A stretch of 64,000 bases of DNA, taken from the NCBI GenBank assembly GCA_026874595.1, contig CM049316.1, positions 1-64,000 of the forward strand. The letters run 5' to 3'. The notes under the pieces were generated by a model. The model searched no databases, was not told the DNA's origin, and worked only from the letters and a program-made list of their open reading frames with translations. Shown here piece after piece: positions 1 to 13,604 of the stretch (the stretch's first letter is position 1; every line of letters starts with the position of its first letter). The position numbers and the translations under genes were made by a program. Origin of the DNA: Sipunculus nudus. Lineage: Eukaryota; Annelida; Sipuncula; Golfingiida; Sipunculidae.

Positions 1-3000
1 AGTGGATGTCAGAGTGTACAGTGCTGATTTCACCTGACCTCATGACTGTTGGTGTCGAGTGGATGTCAGAGTGTACAGTTCAGATTTCACCTGACCTCAT
101 GACTGTTGGTGTCGAGTGGATGTCTGAGTGTACAGTTCAGATTTCACCTGACCTTCTGACCGTAGGTGTCGAGGGGATGTCAGAGTGTACAGTTCAGATT
201 TCACCTGACCTCCTGACTGTAGGTGTCGAGTGGATGTCAGAGTGTACAGTGCTGATTTCACCTGACCTTCTGACTGTAGGTGTCGAGTGGATGTCAGAGT
301 GTACAGTGCAGATTTCACCTGACCTCCTGACTGTAGGTGTCGAGTGGATGTCAGAGTGTACAGTGCAGATTTCACCTGACCTCCTGACTGTTGGTGTCGA
401 GTGGATGTCAGAGTGTACAGTGCAGATTTCACCTGACCTCCTGACTGTTGGTGTCGAGTGGATGTCAGAGTGTACAGTGCAGATTTCACCTGACCTCCTG
501 ACTGTTGGTGTCGAGTGGATGTCTGAGTGTACAGTTCAGATTTCACCTGACCTTCTGACCGTAGGTGTCGAGGGGATGTCTGAGTGTACAGTGCAGATTT
601 CACCTGACCTCCTGGATGTAGGTGTCGAGTGGATGTCTGAGTGTACAGTTCAGATTTCACCTGACCTCCTGGATGTAGGTGTCGAGGGGATGTCAGAGTG
701 TACATTTCAGATTTCACCTGACCTCCTGACTGTAGGTGTCGAGTGGATGTCAGAGTGTACATTTCAGATTTAACCTGACCTTCTGACCGTAGGTGTCGAG
801 TGGATGTCTGAGTGTACAGTGCTGATTTCACCTGACCTCCTGGCTGTAGGTGTCGAGTGGATGTCAGAGTGTACAGTGCAGATTTCACCTGACCTCCTGA
901 CTGTTGGTGTCGAGTGGATGTCAGAGTGTACAGTGCTGATTTCACCTGACCTCATGACTGTTGGTGTCGAGTGGATGTCAGAGTGTACAGTTCAGATTTC
1001 ACCTGACCTCCTGACTGTTGGTGTCGAGTGGATGTCAGAGTGTACAGTTCAGATTTCACCTGACCTCATGACTGTTGGTGTCGAGTGGATGTCTGAGTGT
1101 ACAGTTCAGATTTCACCTGACCTCCTGGATGTAGGTGTCGAGTGGATGTCTGAGTGTACATTTCAGATTTCACCTGACCTCCTGACTGTAGGTGTCGAGT
1201 GGATGTCAGAGTGTACAGTTCAGATTTCACCTGGCCTCCTGACTGTAGGTGTCGAGTGGATGTCAGAGTGTACAGTGCTGATTTCACCTGACCTTCTGAC
1301 TGTAGGTGTCGAGTGGATGTCAGAGTGTACAGTGCAGATTTCACCTGACCTCCTGACTGTTGGTGTCGAGTGGATGTCAGAGTGTACAGTGCTGATTTCA
1401 CCTGACCTCATGACTGTTGGTGTCGAGTGGATGTCAGAGTGTACAGTTCAGATTTCACCTGACCTTCTGACCGTAGGTGTCGAGGGGATGTCAGAGTGTA
1501 AAGTTCAGATTTCACCTGACCTTCTGACCGTAGGTGTCGAGGGGATGTCAGAGTGTACAGTTCAGATTTCACCTGACCTTCTGACCGTAGGTGTCGAGGG
1601 GATGTCAGAGTGTACAGTTCAGATTTCACCTGACCTACTGACTGTAGGTGTCGAGTGGATGTCTGAGTGCACAGTTCAGATTTCACCTGGCCTCCTGACT
1701 GTAGGTGTCGAGTGGATGTCAGAGTGTACAGTTCAGATTTCACCTGACCTCCTGACTGTAGGTGTCGAGTGGATGTCAGAGTGTACAGTTCAGATTTCAC
1801 CTGACCTCCTGACTGTAGGTGTCGAGTGGATGTCAGAGTGTACAGTTCAGATTTCACCTGACCTTCTGACCGTAGGTGTCGAGGGGATGTCAGAGTGTAC
1901 AGTTCAGATTTCACCTGACCTTCTGACCGTAGGTGTCGAGGGGATGTCAGAGTGTACAGTTCAGATTTCACCTGACCTTCTGACCGTAGGTGTCGAGGGG
2001 ATGTCAGAGTGTACAGTTCAGATTTCACCTGACCTACTGACTGTAGGTGTCGAGTGGATGTCTGAGTGCACAGTTCAGATTTCACCTGGCCTCCTGACTG
2101 TAGGTGTCGAGTGGATGTCAGAGTGTACAGTTCAGATTTCACCTGACCTCCTGACTGTAGGTGTCGAGTGGATGTCAGAGTGTACAGTTCAGATTTCACC
2201 TGACCTCCTGACTGTAGGTGTCGAGTGGATGTCAGAGTGTACAGTTCAGATTTCACCTGACCTCCTGACTGTAGGTGTCGAGTGGATGTCACAGTGTACA
2301 GTGCAGATTTCACCTGACCTCCTGACTGTAGGTGTCGAGTGGATGTCAGAGTGTACAGTTCAGATTTCACCTGACCTTCTGACCGTAGGTGTCGAGGGGA
2401 TGTCTGAGTGTACATTTCAGATTTCACCTGACCTCCTGGATGTAGGTGTCGAGTGGATGTCAGAGTGTACAGTGCAGATTTCACCTGACCTCCTGGATGT
2501 AGGTGTCGAGTGGATTTCAGAGTGTACAGTGCAGATTTCACCTGACCTTCTGACTGTAGGTGTCGAGGGGATGTCTGAGTGTACAGTTCAGATTTCACCT
2601 GACCTCCTGGATGTAGGTGTCGAGTGGATTTCAGAGTGTACAGTTCAGATTTCACCTGACCTCCTGACTGTAGGTGTCGAGGGGATGTCTGAGTGTACAG
2701 TTCAGATTTCACCTGACCTCCTGGATGTAGGTGTCGAGTGGATTTCAGAGTGTACAGTGCAGATTTCACCTGACCTCCTGACTGTTGGTGTCGAGTGGAT
2801 GTCAGAGTGTACAGTGCTGATTTCACCTGACCTCATGACTGTTGGTGTCGAGTGGATGTCAGAGTGTACAGTACAGATTTCACCTGACCTCATGACTGTT
2901 GGTGTCGAGTGGATGTCTGAGTGTACAGTTCAGATTTCACCTGACCTTCTGACAGTAGGTGTCGAGGGGATGTCAGAGTGTACAGTTCAGATTTCACCTG

Positions 3001-6000
3001 ACCTCCTGACTGTAGGTGTCGAGTGGATGTCAGAGTGTACAGTGCTGATTTCACCTGACCTTCTGACTGTAGGTGTCGAGTGGATGTCAGAGTGTACAGT
3101 GCAGATTTCACCTGACCTCCTGACTGTAGGTGTCGAGTGGATGTCAGAGTGTACAGTGCAGATTTCACCTGACCTCCTGACTGTTGGTGTCGAGTGGATG
3201 TCAGAGTGTACAGTGCAGATTTCACCTGACCTCCTGACTGTTGGTGTCGAGTGGATGTCAGAGTGTACAGTGCAGATTTCACCTGACCTCCTGACTGTTG
3301 GTGTCGAGTGGATGTCAGAGTGTACAGTGCAGATTTCACCTGACCTCCTGACTGTTGGTGTCGAGTGGATGTCTGAGTGTACAGTTCAGATTTCACCTGA
3401 CCTTCTGACCGTAGGTGTCGAGGGGATGTCTGAGTGTACAGTGCAGATTTCACCTGACCTCCTGGATGTAGGTGTCGAGTGGATGTCTGAGTGTACAGTT
3501 CAGATTTCACCTGACCTCCTGGATGTAGGTGTCGAGGGGATGTCAGAGTGTACATTTCAGATTTCACCTGACCTCCTGACTGTAGGTGTCGAGTGGATGT
3601 CAGAGTGTACATTTCAGATTTAACCTGACCTTCTGACCGTAGGTGTCGAGTGGATGTCTGAGTGTACAGTGCTGATTTCACCTGACCTCCTGACTGTAGG
3701 TGTCGAGGGGATGTCAGAGTGTACATTTCAGATTTCACCTGACCTCCTGACTGTAGGTGTCGAGTGGATGTCAGAGTGTACATTTCAGATTTAACCTGAC
3801 CTTCTGACCGTAGGTGTCGAGGGGATGTCTGAGTGTACAGTTCAGATTTCACCTGACCTCCTGGCTGTAGGTGTCGAGTGGATGTCAGAGTGTACAGTGC
3901 AGATTTCACCTGACCTCCTGACTGTTGGTGTCGAGTGGATGTCAGAGTGTACAGTGCTGATTTCACCTGACCTCATGACTGTTGGTGTCGAGTGGATGTC
4001 AGAGTGTACAGTTCAGATTTCACCTGACCTCATGACTGTTGGTGTCGAGTGGATGTCTGAGTGTACAGTTCAGATTTCACCTGACCTCCTGGATGTAGGT
4101 GTCGAGTGGATGTCTGAGTGTACATTTCAGATTTCACCTGACCTCCTGACTGTAGGTGTCGAGTGGATGTCAGAGTGTACAGTTCAGATTTCACCTGACC
4201 TCCTGACTGTAGGTGTCGAGTGGATGGCAGAGTGTACAGTGCAGATTTCACCTGACCTTCTGACCGTAGGTGTCGAGTGGATGTCTGAGTGTACAGTGCT
4301 GATTTCACCTGACCTCCTGACTGTAGGTGTCGAGTGGATGTCAGAGTGTACAGTTCAGATTTCACCTGACCTCCTGACTGTAGGTATCGAGTGGATGTCA
4401 GAGTGTACATTTCAGATTTCACCTGACCTTCTGACCGTAGGTGTCGAGTGGATGTCTGAGTGTACAGTGCTGATTTCACCTGACCTCCTGACTGTAGGTG
4501 TCGAGTGGATGTCAGAGTGTACAGTGCAGATTTCACCTGACCTCCTGACTGTTGGTGTCGAGTGGATGTCAGAGTGTACAGTGCTGATTTCACCTGACCT
4601 CATGACTGTTGGTGTCGAGTGGATGTCAGAGTGTACAGTTCAGATTTCACCTGACCTCATGACTGTTGGTGTCGAGTGGATGTCTGAGTGTACAGTTCAG
4701 ATTTCACCTGACCTCCTGGATGTAGGTGTCGAGTGGATGTCTGAGTGTACATTTCAGATTTCACCTGACCTCCTGACTGTAGGTGTCGAGTGGATGTCAG
4801 AGTGTACAGTTCAGATTTCACCTGACCTCCTGACTGTAGGTGTCGAGTGGATGTCAGAGTGTACAGTGCTGATTTCACCTGACCTTCTGACTGTAGGTGT
4901 CGAGTGGATGTCAGAGTGTACAGTGCAGATTTCACCTGACCTCCTGACTGTTCGTGTCGAGTGGATGTCAGAGTGTACAGTGCTGATTTCACCTGACCTC
5001 ATGACTGTTGGTGTCGAGGGGATGTCAGAGTGTACAGTTCAGATTTCACCTGACCTTCTGACCGTAGGTGTCGAGGGGATGTCAGAGTGTACAGTTCAGA
5101 TTTCACCTGACCTACTGACTGTAGGTGTCGAGTGGATGTCTGAGTGCACAGTTCAGATTTCACCTGGCCTCCTGACTGTAGGTGTCGAGTGGATGTCAGA
5201 GTGTACAGTTCAGATTTCACCTGACCTCCTGACTGTAGGTGTCGAGTGGATGTCAGAGTGTACAGTTCAGATTTCACCTGACCTCCTGACTGTAGGTGTC
5301 GAGTGGATTTCAGAGTGTACAGTTCAGATTTCACCTGACCTCCTGACTGTAGGTGTCGAGTGGATGTCAGAGTGTACAGTGCAGATTTCACCTGACCTCC
5401 TGACTGTAGGTGTCGAGTGGATGTCAGAGTGTACAGTTCAGATTTCACCTGACCTTCTGACCGTAGGTGTCGAGGGGATGTCTGAGTGTACATTTCAGAT
5501 TTCACCTGACCTCCTGGATGTAGGTGTCGAGTGGATGTCAGAGTGTACAGTGCAGATTTCACCTGACCTCCTGGATGTAGGTGTCGAGTGGATTTCAGAG
5601 TGTACAGTGCAGATTTCACCTGACCTTCTGACTGTAGGTGTCGAGGGGATGTCTGAGTGTACAGTTCAGATTTCACCTGACCTCCTGGATGTAGGTGTCG
5701 AGTGGATTTCAGAGTGTACAGTTCAGATTTCACCTGACCTCCTGACTGTAGGTGTCGAGGGGATGTCTGAGTGTACAGTTCAGATTTCACCTGACCTCCT
5801 GGATGTAGGTGTCGAGTGGATTTCAGAGTGTACAGTGCAGATTTCACCTGACCTTCTGACCGTAGGTGTCGAGGGGATGTCTGAGTGTACATTTCAGATT
5901 TCACCTGACCTCCTGACTGTAGGTGTCGAGGGGATGTCTGAGTGTACATTTCAGATTTCACCTGACCTCCTGACTGTAGGTGTCGAGTGGATGTCAGAGT

Positions 6001-6919
6001 GTACAGTTCAGATTTCACCTGACCTCTTGACTGTAGGTATCGAGTGGATGTCAGAGTGTACAGTTCAGATTTCACCTGACCTCCTGACTGTAGGTGTCGA
6101 GTGGATGTCAGAGTGTACAGTTCAGATTTCACCTGACCTCCTGACTGTAGGTGTCGAGTGGATGTCTGAGTGTACAGTGCTGATTTCACCTGACCTCCTG
6201 ACTGTAGGTGTCGAGTGGATGTCAGAGTGTACAGTTCAGATTTCACCTGACCTCCTGACTGTAGGTATCGAGTGGATGTCAGAGTGTACAGTGCAGATTT
6301 CACCTGACCTCCTGACTGTAGGTGTCGAGTGGATGTCAGAGTGTACAGTTCAGATTTCACCTGGCCTCCTGACTGTAGGTGTCGAGTGGATGTCAGAGTG
6401 TACAGTGCTGAGTTCACCTGGCCTCCTGACTGTAGGTGTCGAGTGGATGTCAGAGTGTACAGTTCAGATTTCACCTGACCTTCTGACCGTAGGTGTCGAG
6501 TGGATGTCAGAGTGTACATTTCAGATTTCACCTGACCTCCTGACTGTAGGTGTCGAGGGGATGTCTGAGTGTACATTTCAGATTTCACCTGACCTTCTGA
6601 CCGTAGGTGACGAGTGGATGTCAGAGTGTACAGTTCAGATTTCACCTGACCTCCTGACTGTAGGTGTCGAGTGGATTTGAGAGTGTACAGTTCAGATTTC
6701 ACCTGGCCTCCTGACTGTAGGTGTCGAGTGGATGTCAGAGTGTACAGTTCAGATTTCACCTGACCTCCTGACTGTAGGTGTCGAGTGGATGTCAGAGTGT
6801 ACAGTGCAGGTTTCACCTGACCTCCTGACGACTGTAGGTGTCGAGTGGATGTCAGAGTGTACAGTGCAGATTTCACCTGACCTCCTGACCGTAGGTGTCG
6901 AGTGGATGTCAGAGTGTAA
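1..6919. repeat. 57-bp minisatellite array (about 121 copies), cut by the window start
   Basis: Nearly perfect tandem copies of a 57-bp unit containing 'gtgtcgagtggatgtcagag' run from base 1 to about 6919. The unit is 19 codons long and lacks stops in one forward and at least one reverse frame, so long ORFs appear on both strands (forward frames 6-773, 804-3623, 3825-6680; reverse frames such as 4999-6876). Variants are point substitutions (ctgact/ctggat, gtgcag/gttcag/gtgctg, gagtgg/gagggg). Three copies carry 'atttaacc', which closes the forward frame near 772, 3622 and 3793. Higher-order structure is visible: the rare 'tggctgtagg' copy recurs exactly 53 units apart (841 and 3862). No start context, signal peptide, domain or codon bias supports a protein, so I treat it as non-coding satellite. 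Confidence 0.95.
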
Positions 6920-7092
6920 AATGTACTTTATGAATGTAATCAATTTCGATTATGATTACATAGGCAAAGTTATCGATTACGATGACGATTACATTGCTGA
7001 AAAAAAAATCAATATGATCGATTACGATAACGATTAATTTAAAAAGTAATCATGATTGCAATCATGATTACAAACCTGAACTTTGTATAGTT
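6920..7092. other. AT-rich spacer between two minisatellites
   Basis: A short non-repetitive junction between the 57-bp and 63-bp arrays. It is rich in variants of 'atcgattacgatnacgatta' and holds a perfect 26-bp palindrome, listed separately. No gene is visible. Confidence 0.8.
7046..7071. repeat. Perfect 26-bp palindrome
   Basis: Bases 7046-7071 read the same on both strands: half-site 'gtaatcatgattg' followed directly by its reverse complement, with no spacer. It could form a cruciform or be a dimeric binding site; nothing in the sequence says which. It lies 22 bp before the first 63-bp repeat unit. Confidence 0.9.
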
Positions 7093-10000
7093 AGGTTAGA
7101 CGGACACTGCTACCGTAGCAGACTAGCTCTGTCTACTCTTGATCTTCCCGATGTAAGGTTAGAAGGACACTGTTCTCTTCCCAGACTAGCTCTGTCTACT
7201 TTTGATATTCCCGATGTAAGGTTAGACGGACACTGTTCACGTACCAGACTAGCTCTGTCTACTCTTGATCTACCCGATGTAAGGTTAGAAGGACACTGTT
7301 CTCTTCCCGGACTAGCTCTGTCTACTCTTGATCTTCCCGATGTCAGGTTAGACGGACACTGCTCTCGTCACCAGGCTAGCTCTGTTTACTCTTACTCTTC
7401 CCGATGTAAGGTTAGACGGACACTGTCCTTTTCCTAGACTAGCTCTGTCTACTCTTGATCTTCACTGCTCTCGTCACCAGGTTAGCTCTGTCTACTCTTG
7501 ATCTTCCCGATATCAGGTTAGACGGACACTGTTCTCTTCCCACACTAGCTCTGTCTACTCTTGATCTTCCCAATGTCAGGTTAGACTGACACTGTTCTCA
7601 TCCCAGACTAGCTCTGTCAACTCTTGATCTTCACTGCTCTCGTCACCAGGCTAGCTCTGTCTACTCTTGATCTTCCCGATATCAGGTTAGACGGACACTG
7701 TTCTCTTCCCACACTAGCTCTGTCTACTCTTGATCTTCCCAATGTCAGGTTAGACTGACACTGTTCTCATCCCAGACTAGCTCTGTCAACTCTTGATCTT
7801 CCCGACGTAAGGTTAGACGGACACTGTTCTCTTCCCGGACTAGCTCTGTCTACTCTTGATCTTCCCGATGTCAGGTTAGACGGACACTGCTCTCGTCACC
7901 AGGCTAGCTCTGTTTACTCTTAATCTTCCCGATGTAAGGTTCGACGGACACTGTCCTTTTCCTAGACTAGCTCATTCTACTCTTGATCTTCACTGCTCTC
8001 GTCACCAGGCTAGCTCTGTCTACTCTTGATCTTCCCGATATCAGGTTAGACGGACACTGTTCTCTTCCCACACTAGCTCTGTCTACTCTTGATCTTCCCA
8101 ATGTCAGGTTAGACTGACACTGTTCTCATCCCAGACTAGCTCTGTCAACTCTTGATCTTCCCGATGTCAGGTTAGAAGGACACTGTTCTCGTCCCAGACT
8201 AGCTCTGTCTACTCTTGATCTTCCCAATGTCAGGTTAGACGGACACTGTTCTCGTCCCAGACTAGCTCTGTTTACTCTTGATCTTCCCGATGTCAGGTTA
8301 GACGGACACTGCTCTCGTCACCAGGCTAGCTCTGTTTACTCTTGATCTTCCCGATGTGAGGTTAGACGGACACTGTTCTCTTCCCAGACTAGCTCTGTCT
8401 ACTCTTGATCTTCCCGATGTAAGGTTAGAAGGACACTGTTCTCTTCCCAGACTAGCTCTTTCTACTCTTGATCTACCCGATGTAAGGTTAGAAGGACACT
8501 GTTCTCTTCCCGGACTAGCTCTGTCTACTCTTGATCTTCCCGATGTCAGGTTAGACGGACACTGCTCTCGTCACCAGGCTAGCTCTGTTTACTCTTAATC
8601 TTCCCGATGTAAGGTTAGACGGACACTGTTCTTTTCCTAGACTAGCTCTGTCTACTCTTGATCTTCACTGCTGTCGTCACCAGGCTAGCTCTGTCTACTC
8701 TTGATCTTCCCGATGTCAGGTTAGACGGACACTGTTCTCTTCCCACACTAGCTCTGTCGACTCTTGATCTTCCCAATGTCAGGTTAGACTGACACTGTTC
8801 TCATCCCAGACTAGCTCTGTCAACTCTTGATCTTCCCGACGTAAGGTTAGACGGACACTGTTCTCGTCCCAGACTAGCTCTGTTTACTCTTGATCTTCCC
8901 GATGTCAGGTTAGACGGACACTGCTCTCGTCACCAGGCTAGCTCTGTTTACTCTTGATCTTCCCGATGTCAGGTTAGACGGACACTGTTCTCTTCCCAGA
9001 CTAGCTCTGTCTACTCTTGATCTTCCCGATGTAAGGTTAGAAGGACACTGTTCTCTTCCCAGACTAGCTCTTTCTACTCTTGATCTTCCCGAAGTAAGGT
9101 TAGACGGACATTGTTCTCTTCCCAGACCAGCTCTGTCTCCTCTTGATCTTCCCGATGTCAGGTTAGACGGAACACTGTTCTCTTCACAGACTAGCTCTGT
9201 CTACTCTTGATCTTCCCGGTGTAAGGTTAGACGGACACTGTTCTCTTCCCACACTAGCTCTGTCTACTCTTGATCTTCCCAATGTCAGGTTAGACTGACA
9301 CTGTTCTCATCCCAGACTAGCTCTGTCAACTCTTGATCTTCCCGATGTAAGGTTAGACGGACACTGTTCTCGTCCCAGACTAGCTCTGTTTACTCTTGAT
9401 CTTCCCGATGTCAGGTTAGACGGACACTGCTCTCGTCACCAGGCTAGCTCTGTTTACTCTTGATCTTCCCGATGTAAGGTTAGACGGACACTGTTCTCTT
9501 CCCAGACTAGCTCTGTCTACTCTTGATCTTCCCGATGTAAGGTTAGAAGGACACTGTTCTCTTCCCAGACTAGCTCTTTCTACTCTTGATCTTCCCGATG
9601 TAAGGTTAGACGGACACTCTTCACGTAGCAGACTAGCTCTGTCTACTCTTGATCTACCCGATGTAAGGTTAGACGGACACTGTTCTCTTCCCAGACTAGC
9701 TTTATTTACTCTTGATCTTCCCGGTGTAAGGTTAGACGGACACTGTTCTCTTCCCAGACTAGCTCTGTCTACTCTTGATCTAACCGATGTAAGGTTAGTC
9801 GGACACTGTTCTCTTCCCAGACTAGCTCTGTCTGCTCTTGATCTTGTCGATGTAGGTTAGACGGACACTGTTCTCTTCCCAGACCAGCTCTGTCTACTCT
9901 TGATCTTCCCGATGTCAGGTTAGACGGACACTGTTCTCTACACAGACTAGCTCTGTCTACTCTTGATCTTCCCGGTGTAAGGTTAGAAGGACACTGTTCT

Positions 10001-11574
10001 CTTCCCAGACTAGCTCTGTTTACTCTTGATCTTCCCGATGTCAGGTTAGACGGACACTCTTCTCTTCCCAGACTAGCTCTGTCTACTCTTGATCTACCCG
10101 ATGTAAGGTTAGACGGACACTGTTCTCTTCCCAGACCAGCTCTGTCTACTCTTGATCTTCCCGATGTCAGGTTAGACGGAACACTGTTCTCTTCACAGAC
10201 TAGCTCTGTCTACTCTTGATCTTCCCGGTGTAAGGTTAGAAGGACACTGTTCTCTTCCCACACTAGCTCTGTCTACTCTTGATCTTCCCGATGTAAGGTT
10301 AGACGGACACTGTTCTCTTCTCAGACTAGCTCTGTCTACTCTTGATCTTCCCGATGTCAGGTTAGACGGACACTGTTCTCTTCCCAGACTAGCTCTGGCT
10401 ACTCTTGATCTTCCCGAAGTAAGGTTAGACGGACACTGTTTTCTTCCCAGACTAGCGCTGTCTACTTTTGATCTTCCCGATGTCAGGTTAGAAGGACACT
10501 GTTCTCTTCCCACACTAGCTCTGTCTACTCTTGATCTTCCCGATGTAAGGTTAGACGGACACTGTTCTCTTCCCAGACTAGCTCTGTCTACTCTTGATCT
10601 TCCCGATGTCAGGTTAGACGGACACTGTTCTCTTCCCAGACTAGCTCTGGCTACTCTTGATCTTCCCGAAGTAAGGTTAGACGGACACTGTTCTCTTCCC
10701 AGACTAGCGCTGTCTACTCTTGATCTTCCCGATGTCAGGTTAGACGGACACTGTTCTCTTCCCACACTAGCTCTGTCTGCTCTTGATCTTGTCGATGTAG
10801 GTTAGACGGACACTGTTCTCTTCTATGACTAGCTCTGTCTACTCTTGATCTACCCGATGTAAGGTTAGACGGACACTGTTCTCTTCCCAGACTAGTTCTG
10901 TTTACTCTTGATCTTCCCGACGTAAGGTTAGACGGACACTGTTCTCTTCCCAGACCAGCTCTGTCTACTCTTGATCTTCCGGATGTCAGGTTAGACGGAC
11001 ACTGTTCTCTTCACAGACTAGCTCTGTCTACTCTTGATCTTCCCGGTGTAAGGTTAGACAGACACTGTTCTCTTCCCAGACTAGCTCTGTCTACTCTTGA
11101 TCTTCCCGATGTCAGGTTAGACGGACACTGTTCTCTTCCCAGACTAGCTCTGTCTGCTCTTGATCTTGTCGATGTAGGTTAGACGGACATTGTTCTCTTC
11201 CCAGACTAGCTCTGTCTGCTCTTGATCTTCCCGACGTAAGGTTAGACGGACACTGTTCTCTTCCCAGACCAGCTCTGTCTACTCTTGATCTTCCGGATGT
11301 CAGGTTAGACGGACACTGTTCTCTTCACAGACTAGCTCTGTCTACTCTTGATCTTCCCGGTGTAAGGTTAGAAGGACACTGTTCTCTTCCCAGACTAGCT
11401 CTGTCTACTCTTGATCTTCCCGATGTCAGGTTAGACGGACACTGTTCTCTTCCCAGACTAGCTCTGTCTGCTCTTGATCTTGTCGATGTAGGTTAGACGG
11501 ACACTGTTCTCTTCCCAGACCAACTCTAGCTACTCTTGCTCATGTCTATGTAAGGTTACACGGACACTGCTCTC
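7093..11574. repeat. 63-bp minisatellite array (about 71 copies)
   Basis: Tandem copies of a 63-bp unit built around 'aggttagacggacactgttc' and 'agactagctctgtctactct'. Divergence between copies is higher than in the 57-bp array, and several truncated units are present, for example those running 'gatcttcactgctctcgtca' near 7460, 7630, 7990 and 8667. Being 21 codons long, the unit leaves incidental open frames on both strands (longest 190 codons, minus, 10193-10765), which I reject as genes. The array decays into partial units after 11520. Confidence 0.95.
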
Positions 11575-13000
11575 GTACACCGGAATGATACCTTACCATA
11601 TGACCGTTAACAGGTAGACATTTTCAGGGTCTTACTTTCTTCCTTAACCTGCTTGAAAAGCACCAGCTAGAGGCATCACCAAAGATTTTAATAATAATAA
11701 TCATAAAAATAATAATGCCATTTTCATGTTTATTTCATATTTTAATTCGCATTTAATATATATTAAAACGCGATTGTGTATAAAAATCGTGTCAAGATAA
11801 CCACTACAGCAGCACGTGATGATTAATAGTATAGATCCTCTAACTGTTTTATGTTGATCAAGTACTGCATCTTGATCGAGGGGCGCACGTTTGGCAGGTG
11901 CGACTATTAAACGTGGATTACTTTCTCCGCAAACTTCTTATGTGGCAGCAAGCGGTAGGTTCATCAATACTTGACGGACTTGTTGTAAGATTACTGTTTC
12001 CCGCTGATTTTCCAGTTGCCTGATCTCATTACGACACACTATAAGACGACAATTGTTCCCTCGTCTATAAATGTCAGTCCAATTTATGCTTCAATTATCT
12101 AGAAAACTGGTTCAGTCAATACCCTCTCTTAATGCCGAGGACTGACTGACATAAATGATGTTAATGTTTCTTAATGTCAACACACAACAAACAAATGCAT
12201 CTTTATGACAGACTTCGCGTGCCGGAACAGCCAAGCGTGTTCGGCTCATGGGTTATCAGGAATCATTCTTTATTATTCATTCATAGCTCCGTTACACAGC
12301 TGTAAGTCTTCCATGCAACATCACACATCACACAATGTTTATTTCAGGATTAATGTCTCCTTTCAGCCTGGTTCTGAATAAAATGTCTTCCTTCGTTTCA
12401 TAATAAATTCACAAAATGAAAAAGGAAAAAATGTCATAACTCTACCAAATAAGTCGTGGCCAATTATTTTGATAATATTATGAAAAGCTCTTTTTGCCAA
12501 TTAGGAAAAAAGCAAAACTGACCCAAACATACTGTCATAAATGAAAACGGGAGAATAAGCAAATACCCTTAGCTGACGGACCAGAAGATAACTGGGGAAA
12601 ATGGTAAATTAATGGTCGACAAAAACTGGTTTTTATGTTATAGCTTTTTTTTGCACGAATTGTTAACTTTTAACAAAACTGAAGCAAAATATATACATAG
12701 TTATTGCATTATAGTAGCGAATTGAACGAACAGCGGACTTAAAAAATGTGTTACTACAATGAATGAAAACGCCCCTAATATTGTCCATGGTGAACGGTAG
12801 CTGACGATCACTATTATTGTTTGGCCATTTTCACGAAATCAGTGTCAAAGCGTACACTTATAGCTACAGGTTATTTGGTACTTATTTTCGTTTTCAAACT
12901 ACCGGTATATGTTTTAGATTGTTTGCTAAAGCGTACACTGAAGCCTTCAGATTTAGTTAATTTTTCTAAGAATCATATATATATATAGTTATAGTTATAG

Positions 13001-13051
<51 letters not shown>

Positions 13052-13604
13052 CTTTGCCGCATATTGGTTCAGGATTAATGGATATTAAAACACTTTCATT
13101 TTTTATTAACAATGTTAATTTCCGCTCTTATATGCAACGGAGCTTATAAAATGAGCACAACAGGGCTAATCAAATGTGAAAGCCTATTAAAAAAAATCAC
13201 CTGCATTTTAATTGCTTTTCATTACGATATTCTTTGATTTAATCTCTGATGAATTAATCATAACCATGTAAATATTTAATTTAATCCTTTCCATTTGAAC
13301 ATTTTAAAGAGTTTTTTTTACTATATTTCATTATGTGGTCTGAATCACAAATTGTATTTTATTTTGTCGGTTCTTATCAGAGCATTAACAAACAGTGAAC
13401 ATAATTTGATTATCTTAATAAACGTCTGAGGTACTTATGTAGGAGGATCTGGTATGTAAATTACTAAATAAATGGCTTCTATTAGACGGAAATTTTAAAA
13501 TTCTTAGCTGGAATAGTTAATGTAGAATTGCTTTTCATAATATACATTTCAGCAGGTGGTGCAAATCACTATAATCTTATCTTGATCACTTATTGTCTGA
13601 TAAC
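11575..13604. other. AT-rich single-copy DNA without a recognisable gene
   Basis: About 2 kb of AT-rich unique sequence. It holds an 'aataataat' patch near 11690-11717 and one TA microsatellite (listed separately). No ORF above about 60 codons and no RNA gene is visible; exons of a spliced gene cannot be excluded by eye. Confidence 0.6.
12975..13049. repeat. (TA)n microsatellite with internal 'gttata' units
   Basis: A TA dinucleotide tract interrupted by three 'gttata' hexamers at about 12988-13004. Confidence 0.95.

Noticed and set aside
6-6876. Long ORFs of 255-951 codons on both strands in the 57-bp array
   Set aside because: The unit is 19 codons, so open frames are inherited by every copy; both strands are open, there are no gene boundaries and no domain.
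10193-10765. 190-codon minus ORF in the 63-bp array
   Set aside because: Same effect of a repeat unit divisible by three; neighbouring copies break the frame.
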